From an uncultured Nonlabens sp. (GTDB taxonomy: Bacteria > Bacteroidota > Bacteroidia > Flavobacteriales > Flavobacteriaceae), in assembly GCA_947491755.1 (NCBI GenBank), contig CANLKV010000003.1, positions 1 to 64,000 of the forward strand: a stretch of DNA of 64,000 nt. Reading direction: 5' to 3'. Under the pieces are notes generated by a model, which was given only the letters and a program-made list of their open reading frames with translations, had not been told where the DNA came from and did not search any database. The position numbers and the translations under genes were made by a program. Every line of letters starts with the position of its first letter. The first letter of the stretch is position 1. Below are positions 51,683 through 60,882 of this stretch, piece by piece.

Positions 51683-52252
51683 TTAAGTAGGTGTTTGATA
51701 TTTCGCTTTCGCGAAAGCGAACAATCGATAACACAAGGTCCCTAATAAAATTCCCATAACCGCTCCCATAACTATATCACCCAAATAGTGCAAGCCTAAA
51801 TATACCCGGCTGTAAGCGACAAGTATTGCCCAGATAATGGTAATTACACATAAAGTTCTATAATTGTTCCACAACAAGAGCACGACATAAGTTGCTAGCC
51901 CTATAGCACTGCTAGCATGCGCACTGTAAAAACCGTACGTACCCCCACTACGCCCTACTTTTGAAATAATACCCTCAAGTGCTGGCTCTCTAAAGGGTCG
52001 CAATCGCTCAAAGCCATCTTTAAAAACGTTAGCTAATTGATCGCTAGCTGCAATCAAAATAGCTATGGTAACCAGGCTGATTATTAGATTTTTAACCCCT
52101 AGTTTTTTGTAAAAGAACAAGAGCAGCACCAGGTAGAAAGGAATGGCGTAAAGCTTGTGCGTGATGATATTAAAAAATAAATCAATGGCATCTCCTCCCC
52201 AATCATTCAAGGCAACCGTGGCATTCCAGTCCAGCTGTTTGAGATCATTCAT
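51683..52252 (-). CDS. PAP2 family lipid phosphatase
   Basis: Membrane phosphatase of the PAP2 superfamily, perhaps acting on undecaprenyl pyrophosphate or phosphatidic acid. The three motifs are present: KDGFERLRPF, FYSAHASSAIG (PSGH variant) and SRVYLGLHYLGDIVMG, with about five hydrophobic helices. ATG at 52252 overlaps the end of the next small gene by 8 bases and is preferred over the longer frame to 52300. The palindrome at 51704-51719 encodes AFAKA five residues before the end, forming much of the C-terminal tail. Confidence 0.88.
   Translation of the reverse strand: MNDLKQLDWNATVALNDWGGDAIDLFFNIITHKLYAIPFYLVLLLFFYKKLGVKNLIISLVTIAILIAASDQLANVFKDGFERLRPFREPALEGIISKVGRSGGTYGFYSAHASSAIGLATYVVLLLWNNYRTLCVITIIWAILVAYSRVYLGLHYLGDIVMGAVMGILLGTLCYRLFAFAKAKYQTPT
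51704..51719. repeat. Dispersed palindrome copy 13 (exact)
   Basis: CGCTTTCGCGAAAGCG near the 3' end of the PAP2 gene, read as AFAKA. Confidence 0.95.
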
Positions 52253-52475
52253 TCTCGTACATCTGCATTTGTTCGTCGTAAAAACGACTGGCTTCTTCAA
52301 TCAAGTTTTTAGTTTCTTGCTCTAGTTCCTCTCGATCTTCTTTTTCAATCTCGTCGATAAACTCAAGTTCGTCGTCTTTTAAATTGATGAAAAAACGTGG
52401 ATACTCTGTATGGATAATAAAAATATCGTCTGGGTGATGAGCATTGTCTCCTAGAAGAAAACGTGGTAGTTGCAT
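52245..52475 (-). CDS. Small acidic protein, conserved hypothetical
   Basis: 76 residues; N-terminal hydrophobic/basic part (MQLPRFLLGDNAHHPDDIFIIHTEYPRFFI in description: RFLLGDNAHHP, IIHTEYPRFFI), then a strongly Glu-rich helix (DEIEKEDREELEQETKNLIE). I believe close relatives occur in other flavobacteria, function unknown. Translationally coupled to the PAP2 gene by overlap. Confidence 0.75.
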   Translation of the reverse strand: MQLPRFLLGDNAHHPDDIFIIHTEYPRFFINLKDDELEFIDEIEKEDREELEQETKNLIEEASRFYDEQMQMYENE

Positions 52476-52544
52476 ATATTATTAAATTATACTGCAAGCT
52501 AATAAATTCTGAATTTAGAATTCACGATTGCGTTTTGGAAAAGC

Positions 52545-52552
52545 TAAATTTG
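52545..52552 (+). promoter_or_regulatory. -7 promoter element of lptB
   Basis: TAAATTTG, exact consensus, ending six bases before the ATG; the TTG at 52528-52530 is too close (14 bases) to be a normal -33. Confidence 0.4.
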
Positions 52553-52558
52553 TAGTCT

Positions 52559-53305
52559 ATGCAAAATAAGCTTACTGCAGATAATTTACAGAAGGCCTAT
52601 AAAGGGCGACCTGTGGTCAAGGGCGTTTCCCTTGAAGTAAATCAGGGAGAGATTGTAGGTTTACTAGGGCCTAATGGTGCTGGTAAAACTACTACCTTTT
52701 ATATGATGGTAGGATTAGTAAAACCTACTGCTGGCAAGGTATTTTTAAATCAGACCGATATTACGAAATATGCGATGTATAAACGTGCACAGAATGGTAT
52801 AGGGTACCTAGCACAAGAGGCATCAGTATTTAGAAAACTATCGATCGAGGATAATATCCTGGGAGTGCTGCAATTGACAGATCTTTCTAAAAAAGAACAA
52901 TTGGAACGTCGTGATATGCTGCTGGAAGAATTTGGCTTGACAGACCGTCGCAAGCGACGTGGCGACTTGCTCTCTGGTGGCGAGCGCCGTCGTACTGAAA
53001 TAGCAAGAGCACTAGCGACAAATCCTAACTTTATATTACTGGATGAACCATTTGCGGGAGTAGACCCAGTTGCGGTTGAAGATATACAGCGCATAGTCGC
53101 CCAACTGACTAAAAAGAATATAGGCATCCTTATCACAGATCACAATGTGCAAGAAACCCTAGCTATAACAGATCGTACTTACCTTATGTTTGAAGGTAAA
53201 ATTCTGAAACAAGGAAATCCAGAAGAACTGGCAGAAGACGAAGTCGTGCGTCGTGTTTATCTAGGTCAAAACTTTGAATTGAGAAAAAAGAAAATTTTTG
53301 ATTAA
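52559..53305 (+). CDS. lptB: LPS export ABC transporter ATPase LptB
   Basis: Energises extraction of lipopolysaccharide from the inner membrane together with LptFG. Walker A GPNGAGKTTTFYMMVGL, Q-loop GIGYLAQEASVFRKL (LptB-typical), signature LLSGGERRRTEIARAL, Walker B ILLDEPFAGVDPVAV and H-loop LITDHNVQETL. Length 248 fits. Permeases are elsewhere. Confidence 0.96.
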   Translation: MQNKLTADNLQKAYKGRPVVKGVSLEVNQGEIVGLLGPNGAGKTTTFYMMVGLVKPTAGKVFLNQTDITKYAMYKRAQNGIGYLAQEASVFRKLSIEDNILGVLQLTDLSKKEQLERRDMLLEEFGLTDRRKRRGDLLSGGERRRTEIARALATNPNFILLDEPFAGVDPVAVEDIQRIVAQLTKKNIGILITDHNVQETLAITDRTYLMFEGKILKQGNPEELAEDEVVRRVYLGQNFELRKKKIFD

Positions 53306-53413
53306 TCATAGATTGTCTTTTCTAAAGTTTCAGTAGTACTCAAAGTATTGATATGATACCATACACTGGATCAATGTATCTAACGATTGCCACTGCGGGT
53401 TCTATGAGAAAAC

Positions 53414-54166
53414 CTAACTCAGTTTTTTCTTGTTGGTAAAAAGACTCATTATCACGTAGAGAATGATAATAGATGGGATTGCATAAAGCTGCAATGAAAA
53501 AATAAGCAGTACCGATAAGAGAAGAAATATCCATCGTACCTCATTTCCCTTAAAACCAAAGTTTTTAAACTTTAATGCAAATAATGGCAATTCTGCATTA
53601 AGTAATACACCACTTAATAAGGTGATGCCTATAAGCACATAAGGATTATCGAGAACCATATAAACCCAGTCCAGCGTTGTGTGCTGTAAGATAATGGCAA
53701 GAGAGATAATAAATATTGCATTGGCCGGTGTGGGGAGTCCTATAAAAGAGTCTGTTTGACGAGTGTCTAGATTAAAACGTGCTAATCTTAAACCACTAGC
53801 AGCAGTTATAAAAAAACCAATTAATGGAACCCAAGAATAAGAGATCAAATACCGCTCTCCTGCAACTGCAAAAGCTGTCGGATTTTCTAGAAAATCAACA
53901 CCCAGTGACGCACTTATTAATTGATACATAACGATACCTGGAACTAGCCCACTGGTTATCAAATCTGCCATTGAGTCAAGCTCACCACCCAGGGCACTGG
54001 ACACTTTAAGTAGTCTAGCGGCTAGACCATCAAAAAAATCAAAGAATATTCCCAGACCAACAAATATGCCTGCCCAGACAATCTCATTATTAAATGCATA
54101 AATTGCCGCTACACAACCAGACAATAAGTTGAGCAAGGTAATCAAGTTAGGAATCCACTGTTTCAT
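53414..54166 (-). CDS. pssA: CDP-diacylglycerol--serine O-phosphatidyltransferase (PssA-like)
   Basis: CDP-alcohol phosphatidyltransferase making phosphatidylserine, precursor of phosphatidylethanolamine. The signature D-G-x2-A-R-x8-G-x3-D-x3-D is complete: DGLAARLLKVSSALGGELDSMAD. Seven or eight hydrophobic helices. I start at ATG 54166 (MKQWIPNLIT), which aligns with the family; the frame to 54304 adds a non-homologous, Cys-rich stretch. It converges with lptB and is divergent from the PorV-like gene. Confidence 0.9.
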   Translation of the reverse strand: MKQWIPNLITLLNLLSGCVAAIYAFNNEIVWAGIFVGLGIFFDFFDGLAARLLKVSSALGGELDSMADLITSGLVPGIVMYQLISASLGVDFLENPTAFAVAGERYLISYSWVPLIGFFITAASGLRLARFNLDTRQTDSFIGLPTPANAIFIISLAIILQHTTLDWVYMVLDNPYVLIGITLLSGVLLNAELPLFALKFKNFGFKGNEVRWIFLLLSVLLIFSLQLYAIPSIIILYVIMSLFTNKKKLS

Positions 54167-54284
54167 AATTACAAATATGCATTTTTTATCGTGGGCAAGC
54201 GTTGCCCGTAGGTTACAATATCTATCACAAACTAAAGTTATTAATGGATAAACCCAGATATTTGCTACCTGAATCATTGCTACC

Positions 54285-55355
54285 TTGAGGAAGATACTTT
54301 TCATTTTTATGCTGTTTTGTTATAAAGCTGCAACAGCGCAGACTTCAAGAGCCTACTCTAATGAATTCTTGAATATAGGCGTTGATGCCGCCGCTTTAGG
54401 GATGAGCAATGCAGTTGTAGCGAGTACCGGTAATGCAAATTCTGGATACTGGAATCCCGCAGGATTGATGCAATTAGAAGAGAAAGAATTATCACTAATG
54501 CACGCCAGCTATTTTGCTAATATTGCTCAGTACAACTACGGTGCGTTTGCGATGCCTATAGATGATCGCAGTGCTTTTGCGTTTTCTGTGATTCGGTTCT
54601 CTGTAGATGATATCCTAAACACCACACAGCTCATTGACGATCAAGGGAACATAAATTATGATCGCATCAGTACTTTCTCTACTGCAGACTGGGCCTTTAC
54701 CCTATCCTATGCTCGTGAGGCACGTTTGGATGGTTTTTCATATGGAGCAAATGTTAAGATCATACGTCGTATTATAGGCGATTTTGCTAATTCACTAGGC
54801 TTTGGACTAGACGTAGGTGTGCAGCTACAACGAGGCGATTGGCAATTTGGAATTATGGCAAGAGATATTACCACCACCTATAATACATGGTCTATTGACC
54901 AAGATGAATTTGCAACTATAAGCGGTGCTGTTGCTAACCAAAACCAGGAATTACCAGAGACAACAGAGATCACTTTGCCTAAATTACAATTGGGTATAGC
55001 ACGAGTATTTGACTGGCGATATGATCATACTATTACTGCCGAGGTTGATTTGAACGTACGGTTTATACAAACAAACGATATCATTTCTAGCAGCAACATC
55101 AGCGCTACACCAGCTGTAGGTCTAGAGTATGGATATGCAAATCTTGTATTTGTAAGAGCGGGTGTAGGCAACTTTCAAGATGAATTACAACTGGATGGCA
55201 ATGATAGCATTGCATTTCAACCTAATATAGGGATAGGATTTAAGTACAAAGGGATCTCTGTTGATTATGCATTGACAGATATAGGAGATTCCAGCGCTGC
55301 ATTGTATTCAAATATTTTCTCACTCAATATAGATTTATCTGTATTCAGTAATTAG
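54285..55355 (+). CDS. PorV/PorQ-like outer-membrane barrel
   Basis: A signal peptide (MRKILFIFMLFCYKAATAQ) and a FadL/PorV-like start, EFLNIGVDAAALGMSNAVVAST then GYWNPAGLMQL (the NPAGL motif), followed by barrel strands. PorV and PorQ belong to the type IX secretion system, but several paralogues occur per genome, so this may be another member. The start is TTG at 54285; it supplies the basic N-terminus of the signal. It is followed by lnt after 37 bases. Confidence 0.82.
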   Translation: MRKILFIFMLFCYKAATAQTSRAYSNEFLNIGVDAAALGMSNAVVASTGNANSGYWNPAGLMQLEEKELSLMHASYFANIAQYNYGAFAMPIDDRSAFAFSVIRFSVDDILNTTQLIDDQGNINYDRISTFSTADWAFTLSYAREARLDGFSYGANVKIIRRIIGDFANSLGFGLDVGVQLQRGDWQFGIMARDITTTYNTWSIDQDEFATISGAVANQNQELPETTEITLPKLQLGIARVFDWRYDHTITAEVDLNVRFIQTNDIISSSNISATPAVGLEYGYANLVFVRAGVGNFQDELQLDGNDSIAFQPNIGIGFKYKGISVDYALTDIGDSSAALYSNIFSLNIDLSVFSN

Positions 55356-55392
55356 CAGGTGAACGATTATCTTCACACAGTAAGCCTTTGTT

Positions 55393-57000
55393 ATGATGAA
55401 ACACCTTTTACTTGCACTCACTTCTGGAATTTTATTGTGGCTAGGATGGCCTACCTATGGATTTCCTTTATTGCTATTTGGCGCCTTTGTCCCCTTATTA
55501 TTAGTAGAAAAAGAACTGAGAACAAGTGCAAGCAGGGGGAAAACATGGAGAATACTAGCGTATAGTTACTTGACTTTTCTTGTGTGGAATATGGCTACCA
55601 CTAGCTGGCTCTATTTTGCCACACCTTTCGGTATGTGGTTTGCCGTACTTGTCAACTCACTACTTATGTCACTTGTCTTTCTGGCTTATCATTTATTCGC
55701 AAAAAGATCGACAACAGGGTCCAGCCTCAGCTTTTTAGTTTGTTTGTGGATCGCATTTGAGTACCTGCATTTACACTGGGATTTTTCATGGCCCTGGCTC
55801 AACCTGGGCAATGGTTTTAGCGAGTACACAGGGTGGATTCAATGGTATGAATACACCGGGACTTTTGGCGGTAGCCTATGGGTATGGGTGGTTAATGTTG
55901 CATTATTCATGATGATAGTTCGCTTTCGCGAAAGCGGAATAAAACTAGGCATCGTAACGATTATTAAATTTATTAGAATTACTGCTACCCTCGTTGGAAT
56001 ACCCATTTTGATATCGGTTTTTTTAAAACCAGAGATTGAATTAACTAAGGATGCGAGCGAGGTAGTGATCCTGCAGCCTAATTTAGATCCATACCTAGAG
56101 AAGTACAATCTAGAAAATGATAGTATAGCGCGATTATTAGTGGAAATGGCCCGCCCTCACGTCTCTTCTACTACAGACTTGATCATTGCACCAGAGACAG
56201 TACTAGCACGATCAACAGAATTGCATACGGTCCATGATGACAACAGCATCAACAAATTATTTGATTACCTGAATGAGCTAGAAGCTACCTCTTATTTAGG
56301 GGGTATCTCACTAATTGAACGCTTTAGAGATGATGATAAAATTACCTCTCAAAGCAATTATTACGCGCGTGGTGATTTTTATTACAATGATTTTAATAGT
56401 GCATTATTTTTAAAAAAAGACAGTCTGCCAGATCTATATCATAAATCAAAGCTGGTAGTAGGTGTTGAAAATTTCCCATACAAAAGTCTCCTACAACCAG
56501 TGCTGGGAGATGCAATGATTGACCTGGGCGGTACAGTGGCCACAAAAACTACACAAGAAACACGAGCCGTATTTCAATCCACACAGGGGACTATGGTCGC
56601 TCCTGTAATTTGTTATGAATCTGTCTACGGCAGTTATGTAGGTGACTATGTGATGAATGGTGCGCAAATGCTGGCGATTATCACAAATGATGCCTGGTGG
56701 GGAAATACCCAGGGTCATCAACAACACTTAAGTATCGCCCGCCTACGTGCTATAGAATCCAGGCGGTGGATTGCACGCAGTGCAAATACAGGTATAAGCG
56801 CTGTGATTACACCAGATGGGGACATTCAAGAACGATTAGAATATGACCACCGTGGGGTGCTCACTGCCACAATCGGCTTATCAAACGATTTGACTTTTTA
56901 TACCCAGCATGGTGACTATATAGCTCGCATAGCTTGTGGTATGGCGTTATTTATTTTGCTGTTTGGAGTATTTAAACGTGGTTCAATGAAAAGAAAGTAA
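55393..57000 (+). CDS. lnt: Apolipoprotein N-acyltransferase
   Basis: Adds the third acyl chain to lipoproteins in the inner membrane. Six or so N-terminal transmembrane helices (1-215), a nitrilase-type periplasmic domain (about 225-490) with catalytic Glu (IIAPETVLA), Lys (YHKSKLVVGVENFPY) and Cys (VAPVICYESVYG), and a final helix. Length 535 is typical. The palindrome at 55921-55936 encodes RFRES in the loop before transmembrane helix 6. Relevant here because the window encodes several lipoproteins. Confidence 0.95.
   Translation: MMKHLLLALTSGILLWLGWPTYGFPLLLFGAFVPLLLVEKELRTSASRGKTWRILAYSYLTFLVWNMATTSWLYFATPFGMWFAVLVNSLLMSLVFLAYHLFAKRSTTGSSLSFLVCLWIAFEYLHLHWDFSWPWLNLGNGFSEYTGWIQWYEYTGTFGGSLWVWVVNVALFMMIVRFRESGIKLGIVTIIKFIRITATLVGIPILISVFLKPEIELTKDASEVVILQPNLDPYLEKYNLENDSIARLLVEMARPHVSSTTDLIIAPETVLARSTELHTVHDDNSINKLFDYLNELEATSYLGGISLIERFRDDDKITSQSNYYARGDFYYNDFNSALFLKKDSLPDLYHKSKLVVGVENFPYKSLLQPVLGDAMIDLGGTVATKTTQETRAVFQSTQGTMVAPVICYESVYGSYVGDYVMNGAQMLAIITNDAWWGNTQGHQQHLSIARLRAIESRRWIARSANTGISAVITPDGDIQERLEYDHRGVLTATIGLSNDLTFYTQHGDYIARIACGMALFILLFGVFKRGSMKRK
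55921..55936. repeat. Dispersed palindrome copy 14 (exact)
   Basis: CGCTTTCGCGAAAGCG inside lnt, read as RFRES. Confidence 0.95.
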
Positions 57001-57062
57001 GCAGATGTCACCACAAGGCATAGTTTTTATATCCTCTTAACCTCAACGCTATTCTTTAAAAC

Positions 57063-58454
57063 TTACTGACCTTTTAAAAAGAAAACAGTGCTGAGTGTTT
57101 TAACTAAAATTCGAATGTCAAGAAAAATACTGCGCTTTTTGATGTAAAATAGATCGTATTGAAGTTTGCGCAAATGATCATCATATGACTCTCCATAAGA
57201 AGCCTTTACTTGAGCCCATCCCGTTAAACCGGGTTTAACAATGTGTCTAGTCTCGTAAAAAGGTATTTTTTCTGTCAACTTTTTTACAAAAACAGGACGT
57301 TCTGGTCTAGGGCCAATCACACTCATATCACCATTCAAAATATTTATGAATTGAGGGATCTCGTCCAGGCGAGTTTTGCGCATAAATTTACCGAAAGGGG
57401 TAATTCTCAGGTCCTTTTTGGAAGTAAATTGCGCACCATTTGCTTCTGCATTCTTTACCATCGTGCGGAATTTGATGATCTCAAACTTCTCCCTATTCCG
57501 GCCTACACGGGTCTGGTAGTACAGTAATTTCCCTCGATTGCCTATTAGATTGCCTAAGAGAATAAACGGGAGTAGTGCAATTCCTATGAAAATACCTACA
57601 ACCGATACCAGTATGTCAAAAGAACGATGATAGATTTTATAAAGTCTATTGTGATTACTGCGTGCAAATGGGAAGTACCTATAAAAGTCTTTTCCTACAT
57701 AGGAGACAGGCACCCTATCTGTCATTTCCTCATAGATTTGAGTGTATTCTCTTACAGAGTAACCGTTCTCTACCAGGTCTATAAGCCAGGCATAAAGATC
57801 AGATGTGATCCCCTCTACATTGCCACTTGCCATGACAACTTGCGATACCTCTTGATCTGTAAGTTTTTGAGCCGCTTCTTCTATAGATAGAGCTGGTAAA
57901 CGATCATCGTGCCCCATCTGTATGGTTGTATCTGTATTGATGTAACCATCCACTTGAAAGTTAGGGTCTGCTGCCTGTAAACTATTAGCAATTTCTACCG
58001 CATCTACCGCATCTGCAACAATGATAATTCTTTTATAAAACCTAGAACTTGCAAATAATTTGATATAGATAGACCGCCATAGAAGTAATGATATGGTTAT
58101 TGCAATGACAAAGTATAAAATTTGCAATCGATTATCCGGTAAAACTGGTGTGATAAAAGGGGTTAATAAATAAGCTAGTGCTGTCATGGCTGCAGTATAA
58201 AAAACACCCCTCAAGCTGATCATGATACGGCTGGCCGTTTGCAAATCATAGAGCTCAAAAACAGTAGCAAAAAAAAGTAAATACGTAGAGAGTACAATAG
58301 CCGCTCCTATGGTATCCAGATGAACTTGAAAGTAATCTATATCAAATAATAATCCTGAAAAATGAAGAAACAAAAGAACCACAATTACGTCTATTATACG
58401 TAATAGAATTTTGCGTTCTGAAATTTCAAAATGTATGGGACTACGGCTAGCCAT
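57063..58454 (-). CDS. Polyprenyl glycosylphosphotransferase (initiating sugar transferase)
   Basis: Transfers the first sugar-1-phosphate to undecaprenyl phosphate for O-antigen or capsule synthesis. Four N-terminal helices and a CoA-binding-like central domain (about 140-250) precede the bacterial sugar transferase domain: FDILVSVVGIFIGIALLPF, YYQTRVGRNREKFEIIKFRT, TRLDEIPQFINILNGDMSVI, GPRPERP and KPGLTGWAQV. Length 463 fits WbaP/WcaJ relatives. It is the last gene of the leftward glycan operon. Confidence 0.94.
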   Translation of the reverse strand: MASRSPIHFEISERKILLRIIDVIVVLLFLHFSGLLFDIDYFQVHLDTIGAAIVLSTYLLFFATVFELYDLQTASRIMISLRGVFYTAAMTALAYLLTPFITPVLPDNRLQILYFVIAITISLLLWRSIYIKLFASSRFYKRIIIVADAVDAVEIANSLQAADPNFQVDGYINTDTTIQMGHDDRLPALSIEEAAQKLTDQEVSQVVMASGNVEGITSDLYAWLIDLVENGYSVREYTQIYEEMTDRVPVSYVGKDFYRYFPFARSNHNRLYKIYHRSFDILVSVVGIFIGIALLPFILLGNLIGNRGKLLYYQTRVGRNREKFEIIKFRTMVKNAEANGAQFTSKKDLRITPFGKFMRKTRLDEIPQFINILNGDMSVIGPRPERPVFVKKLTEKIPFYETRHIVKPGLTGWAQVKASYGESYDDHLRKLQYDLFYIKKRSIFLDIRILVKTLSTVFFLKGQ

Positions 58455-58486
58455 GTTAGAATAGTTCGCCGTAAATATATTTCATC

Positions 58487-59497
58487 TTATTGTAAGAGAC
58501 GCTTCCATTCGCCCTGGATATTGCTCCAGTCGTATTTTCTTACAGATTCTAGGGCCATTTGGGTGAGTTGCATTACCAGCTTTTGATCATTTAAGAGCTG
58601 TTCGATTGCTAGTGCCATTTCATCTGCTGCGCCTTGCTCAACCAGTACACCGGTTGCTAAATGATCAATCATGTAAGAAATACCGCCCACATTGGTACTT
58701 ACTACAGGCAAGCCCAGCGCCATTGCTTCAATGATACTTACAGGTAAATTATCAGTTCTTGAAGTATTGATAAATATATCGTGGGTGGCGCTCAATGCGA
58801 TCCATTCTGACTTTGACATCAAGCCTGTAAACTGAACATTTAGATTTTTAAAAGCAGCAATTTGTTGGCATCGTTGCAAGCTGCCGTCCTTTTCTGGCCC
58901 TACCATCGTCAATGAAGCTTCAGGATAACGCTGTTGTATGGTTTCTAAAACTTCTAGCGCCATTTCTGGATGATACACCTGGTCAAACGATCGCACCCAT
59001 AAAAGCTTCGGCTTTAGTTTTTCTCGTTTGGTAAACAAATAGTTTTTTAGGTCGATGCTGTTAGGTATCAATTGGAAATTATTGAAGTTCGCTTTCGCGA
59101 AAGCGTCACACAAATAAGCACTAGGACAAACCACTTGATAAGCTTTACTAAGAAATAAGGATGTTGTTTGTGGGTGCGTGTGCAACCGCTGGGGCAGATT
59201 ACCACCATGAAGGATTGGAATGTATTTTACCTGGCAAAGCTGACATAGACGGGCAACAAACACGGCGTACCAAAAATTTTGAGTGCTGTAAGTATCAATC
59301 AGTACAACCTGTGCCCACCTCAAACTGCTTGCAGTGCGCCATAACATATCAAATGACCTCAACAATTTATTTGAAAAATGTGAGGCCGTCCTCACGCGAT
59401 ACCCCAGTTGTTCCAGCAGTGGTGTTAAGGTATCGATGGTTGTAACTGTCCTGCCTGTACGACTCAGTTTGTTGCCTATGTATAAAATTCTATTCAT
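58487..59497 (-). CDS. Glycosyltransferase family 4 protein
   Basis: GT-B glycosyltransferase. N-terminal MNRILYIGNKLSRTGRT, and a C-terminal nucleotide-sugar site with SIIEAMALGLPVVSTNVGGI (E-x7-E pattern shortened). ATG at 59497 overlaps the stop of the polymerase gene (ATGA). The palindrome at 59090-59105 encodes AFAKA in the linker between the two Rossmann domains (CDAFAKANF). Donor and acceptor unknown. Confidence 0.9.
   Translation of the reverse strand: MNRILYIGNKLSRTGRTVTTIDTLTPLLEQLGYRVRTASHFSNKLLRSFDMLWRTASSLRWAQVVLIDTYSTQNFWYAVFVARLCQLCQVKYIPILHGGNLPQRLHTHPQTTSLFLSKAYQVVCPSAYLCDAFAKANFNNFQLIPNSIDLKNYLFTKREKLKPKLLWVRSFDQVYHPEMALEVLETIQQRYPEASLTMVGPEKDGSLQRCQQIAAFKNLNVQFTGLMSKSEWIALSATHDIFINTSRTDNLPVSIIEAMALGLPVVSTNVGGISYMIDHLATGVLVEQGAADEMALAIEQLLNDQKLVMQLTQMALESVRKYDWSNIQGEWKRLLQ
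59090..59105. repeat. Dispersed palindrome copy 15 (exact)
   Basis: CGCTTTCGCGAAAGCG inside the glycosyltransferase gene, read as AFAKA. Confidence 0.95.
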
Positions 59498-60882
59498 CAA
59501 GTCTGTGGAAGCAAGTTATACTTGCGTTGCCATTTGTTTTGAATCGTTTTTTTCAGGGCTCTTGAAGGGTATGTCACATGAAGCAGCGCAAAACCATAAA
59601 AAACAGCAGGAGCAGCGATGCGCATTGCACTATGGTTGATCGTAGCCAACCAAAATATTAAAAACGCATAGAAATAAATATTGTTTCGGTTAGAAAGGCG
59701 GTACAATAGGGGCGTGAAAATAAGCACCATGAGGGATAGTATGCCTATAGAACCATGTTCTGACAGCAGTCTGCTGGTCTCGTTGTGCGATGCAGCGACA
59801 ATACCATCTTCCCTGGCTCTATAATATTTCACTTGTCCTGCACCTATACCCACAATGGGATGGTTAATAAAAGCTTCTAACTCTACTGAAATTAACGTCT
59901 CTCTACCAGTAGACAAGTCTGCTTTTGCCCTACCTGCCGCATCTTGATTTGCATAACGCTTATCGATCAATCCTTGAGTAGCTAGAGAGGTAAATCCCCA
60001 GGCAATAGCCAGACCTATGGCGAGTATTGTAATTTTTGGTACAAAAGAAAGCCGGAAAGACCGACGTCTAAAAAATATAAGAACGCCTATAAATGCAACT
60101 ATCATAAGAGCGGCCGTAAAAACACCGCCACGGGAAAAAGTTACCCAACCTCTAAACGTCATTCCCAGAAATAAAACAATATCTATTAAGTTGCTGGTAA
60201 GGTTTTTAATTAATAGGAAGCGAGCAAAACAGAAAAACATACCTAGCCCTAGCGCAGTTGCTACTTGATTAGGCCCATAGCCTCCAGAGGTGGCAAAGTT
60301 TGATGCTGTATTTGTTACAGCGTCTCTTATATCTGGAGTTACTAGAAACAAATAAACGGTAAGCATTACTATAGGCCCTATCCCAAATTTTAAAATATCA
60401 TTGAGTTGTTTAAAGGGAACCTTGCGCTGGTATGCATAAATAGCAACCACTCCTAGTGTAACAGGGCCAGATAAATTAAAAGCAACTGCTGTGCGCAAAC
60501 TCTCTCCTAAAGGAATGTTTTGAGAAGCAACAATAATACTGGGGACTAATAACAGCAAATAGATTACATAAGGAATAGATCGAATAGAAAAACCACGAAA
60601 TGCAATCCCAACTAGCATAAAGAGAATGACTAAGTATTTGATCATTTCATAGAAAAAAAGCGCATTAGTCATTCGTAGAAATACTTCAAACGTGGCGAGA
60701 TAACAACAAGCTAACAAAGCCTCGTTGCCTTTATCTCGTGCTGAAAATATCCTCCACGCAAAATAGCCAACCATAGCATAAAAAAGAATTTGAATGGTAA
60801 ATGGCAAGACAACCACCAGCAGCGCTGCTATAGCGTGAGCTATAATTAGTAAAGGATAAGGTAACTTTTCAAGTTTAATCAT
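59497..60882 (-). CDS. O-antigen polymerase/ligase family protein (Wzy_C)
   Basis: About eleven hydrophobic helices and a large periplasmic loop near residues 300-390 with SHNETSRLLSEHGSIGI, the region characteristic of O-antigen ligase/polymerase (WaaL/Wzy) proteins; SRGGVFTAALM precedes it. Its position among glycosyltransferases and an initiating transferase favours a Wzy polymerase, but ligase cannot be excluded. Start overlaps the next glycosyltransferase stop by 8 bases. Confidence 0.85.
   Translation of the reverse strand: MIKLEKLPYPLLIIAHAIAALLVVVLPFTIQILFYAMVGYFAWRIFSARDKGNEALLACCYLATFEVFLRMTNALFFYEMIKYLVILFMLVGIAFRGFSIRSIPYVIYLLLLVPSIIVASQNIPLGESLRTAVAFNLSGPVTLGVVAIYAYQRKVPFKQLNDILKFGIGPIVMLTVYLFLVTPDIRDAVTNTASNFATSGGYGPNQVATALGLGMFFCFARFLLIKNLTSNLIDIVLFLGMTFRGWVTFSRGGVFTAALMIVAFIGVLIFFRRRSFRLSFVPKITILAIGLAIAWGFTSLATQGLIDKRYANQDAAGRAKADLSTGRETLISVELEAFINHPIVGIGAGQVKYYRAREDGIVAASHNETSRLLSEHGSIGILSLMVLIFTPLLYRLSNRNNIYFYAFLIFWLATINHSAMRIAAPAVFYGFALLHVTYPSRALKKTIQNKWQRKYNLLPQT

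Noticed and set aside
52750..53136. 128-codon minus-strand frame inside lptB
   Set aside because: Antisense shadow of a well-conserved ATPase, Ser/Arg-rich and without start signals.
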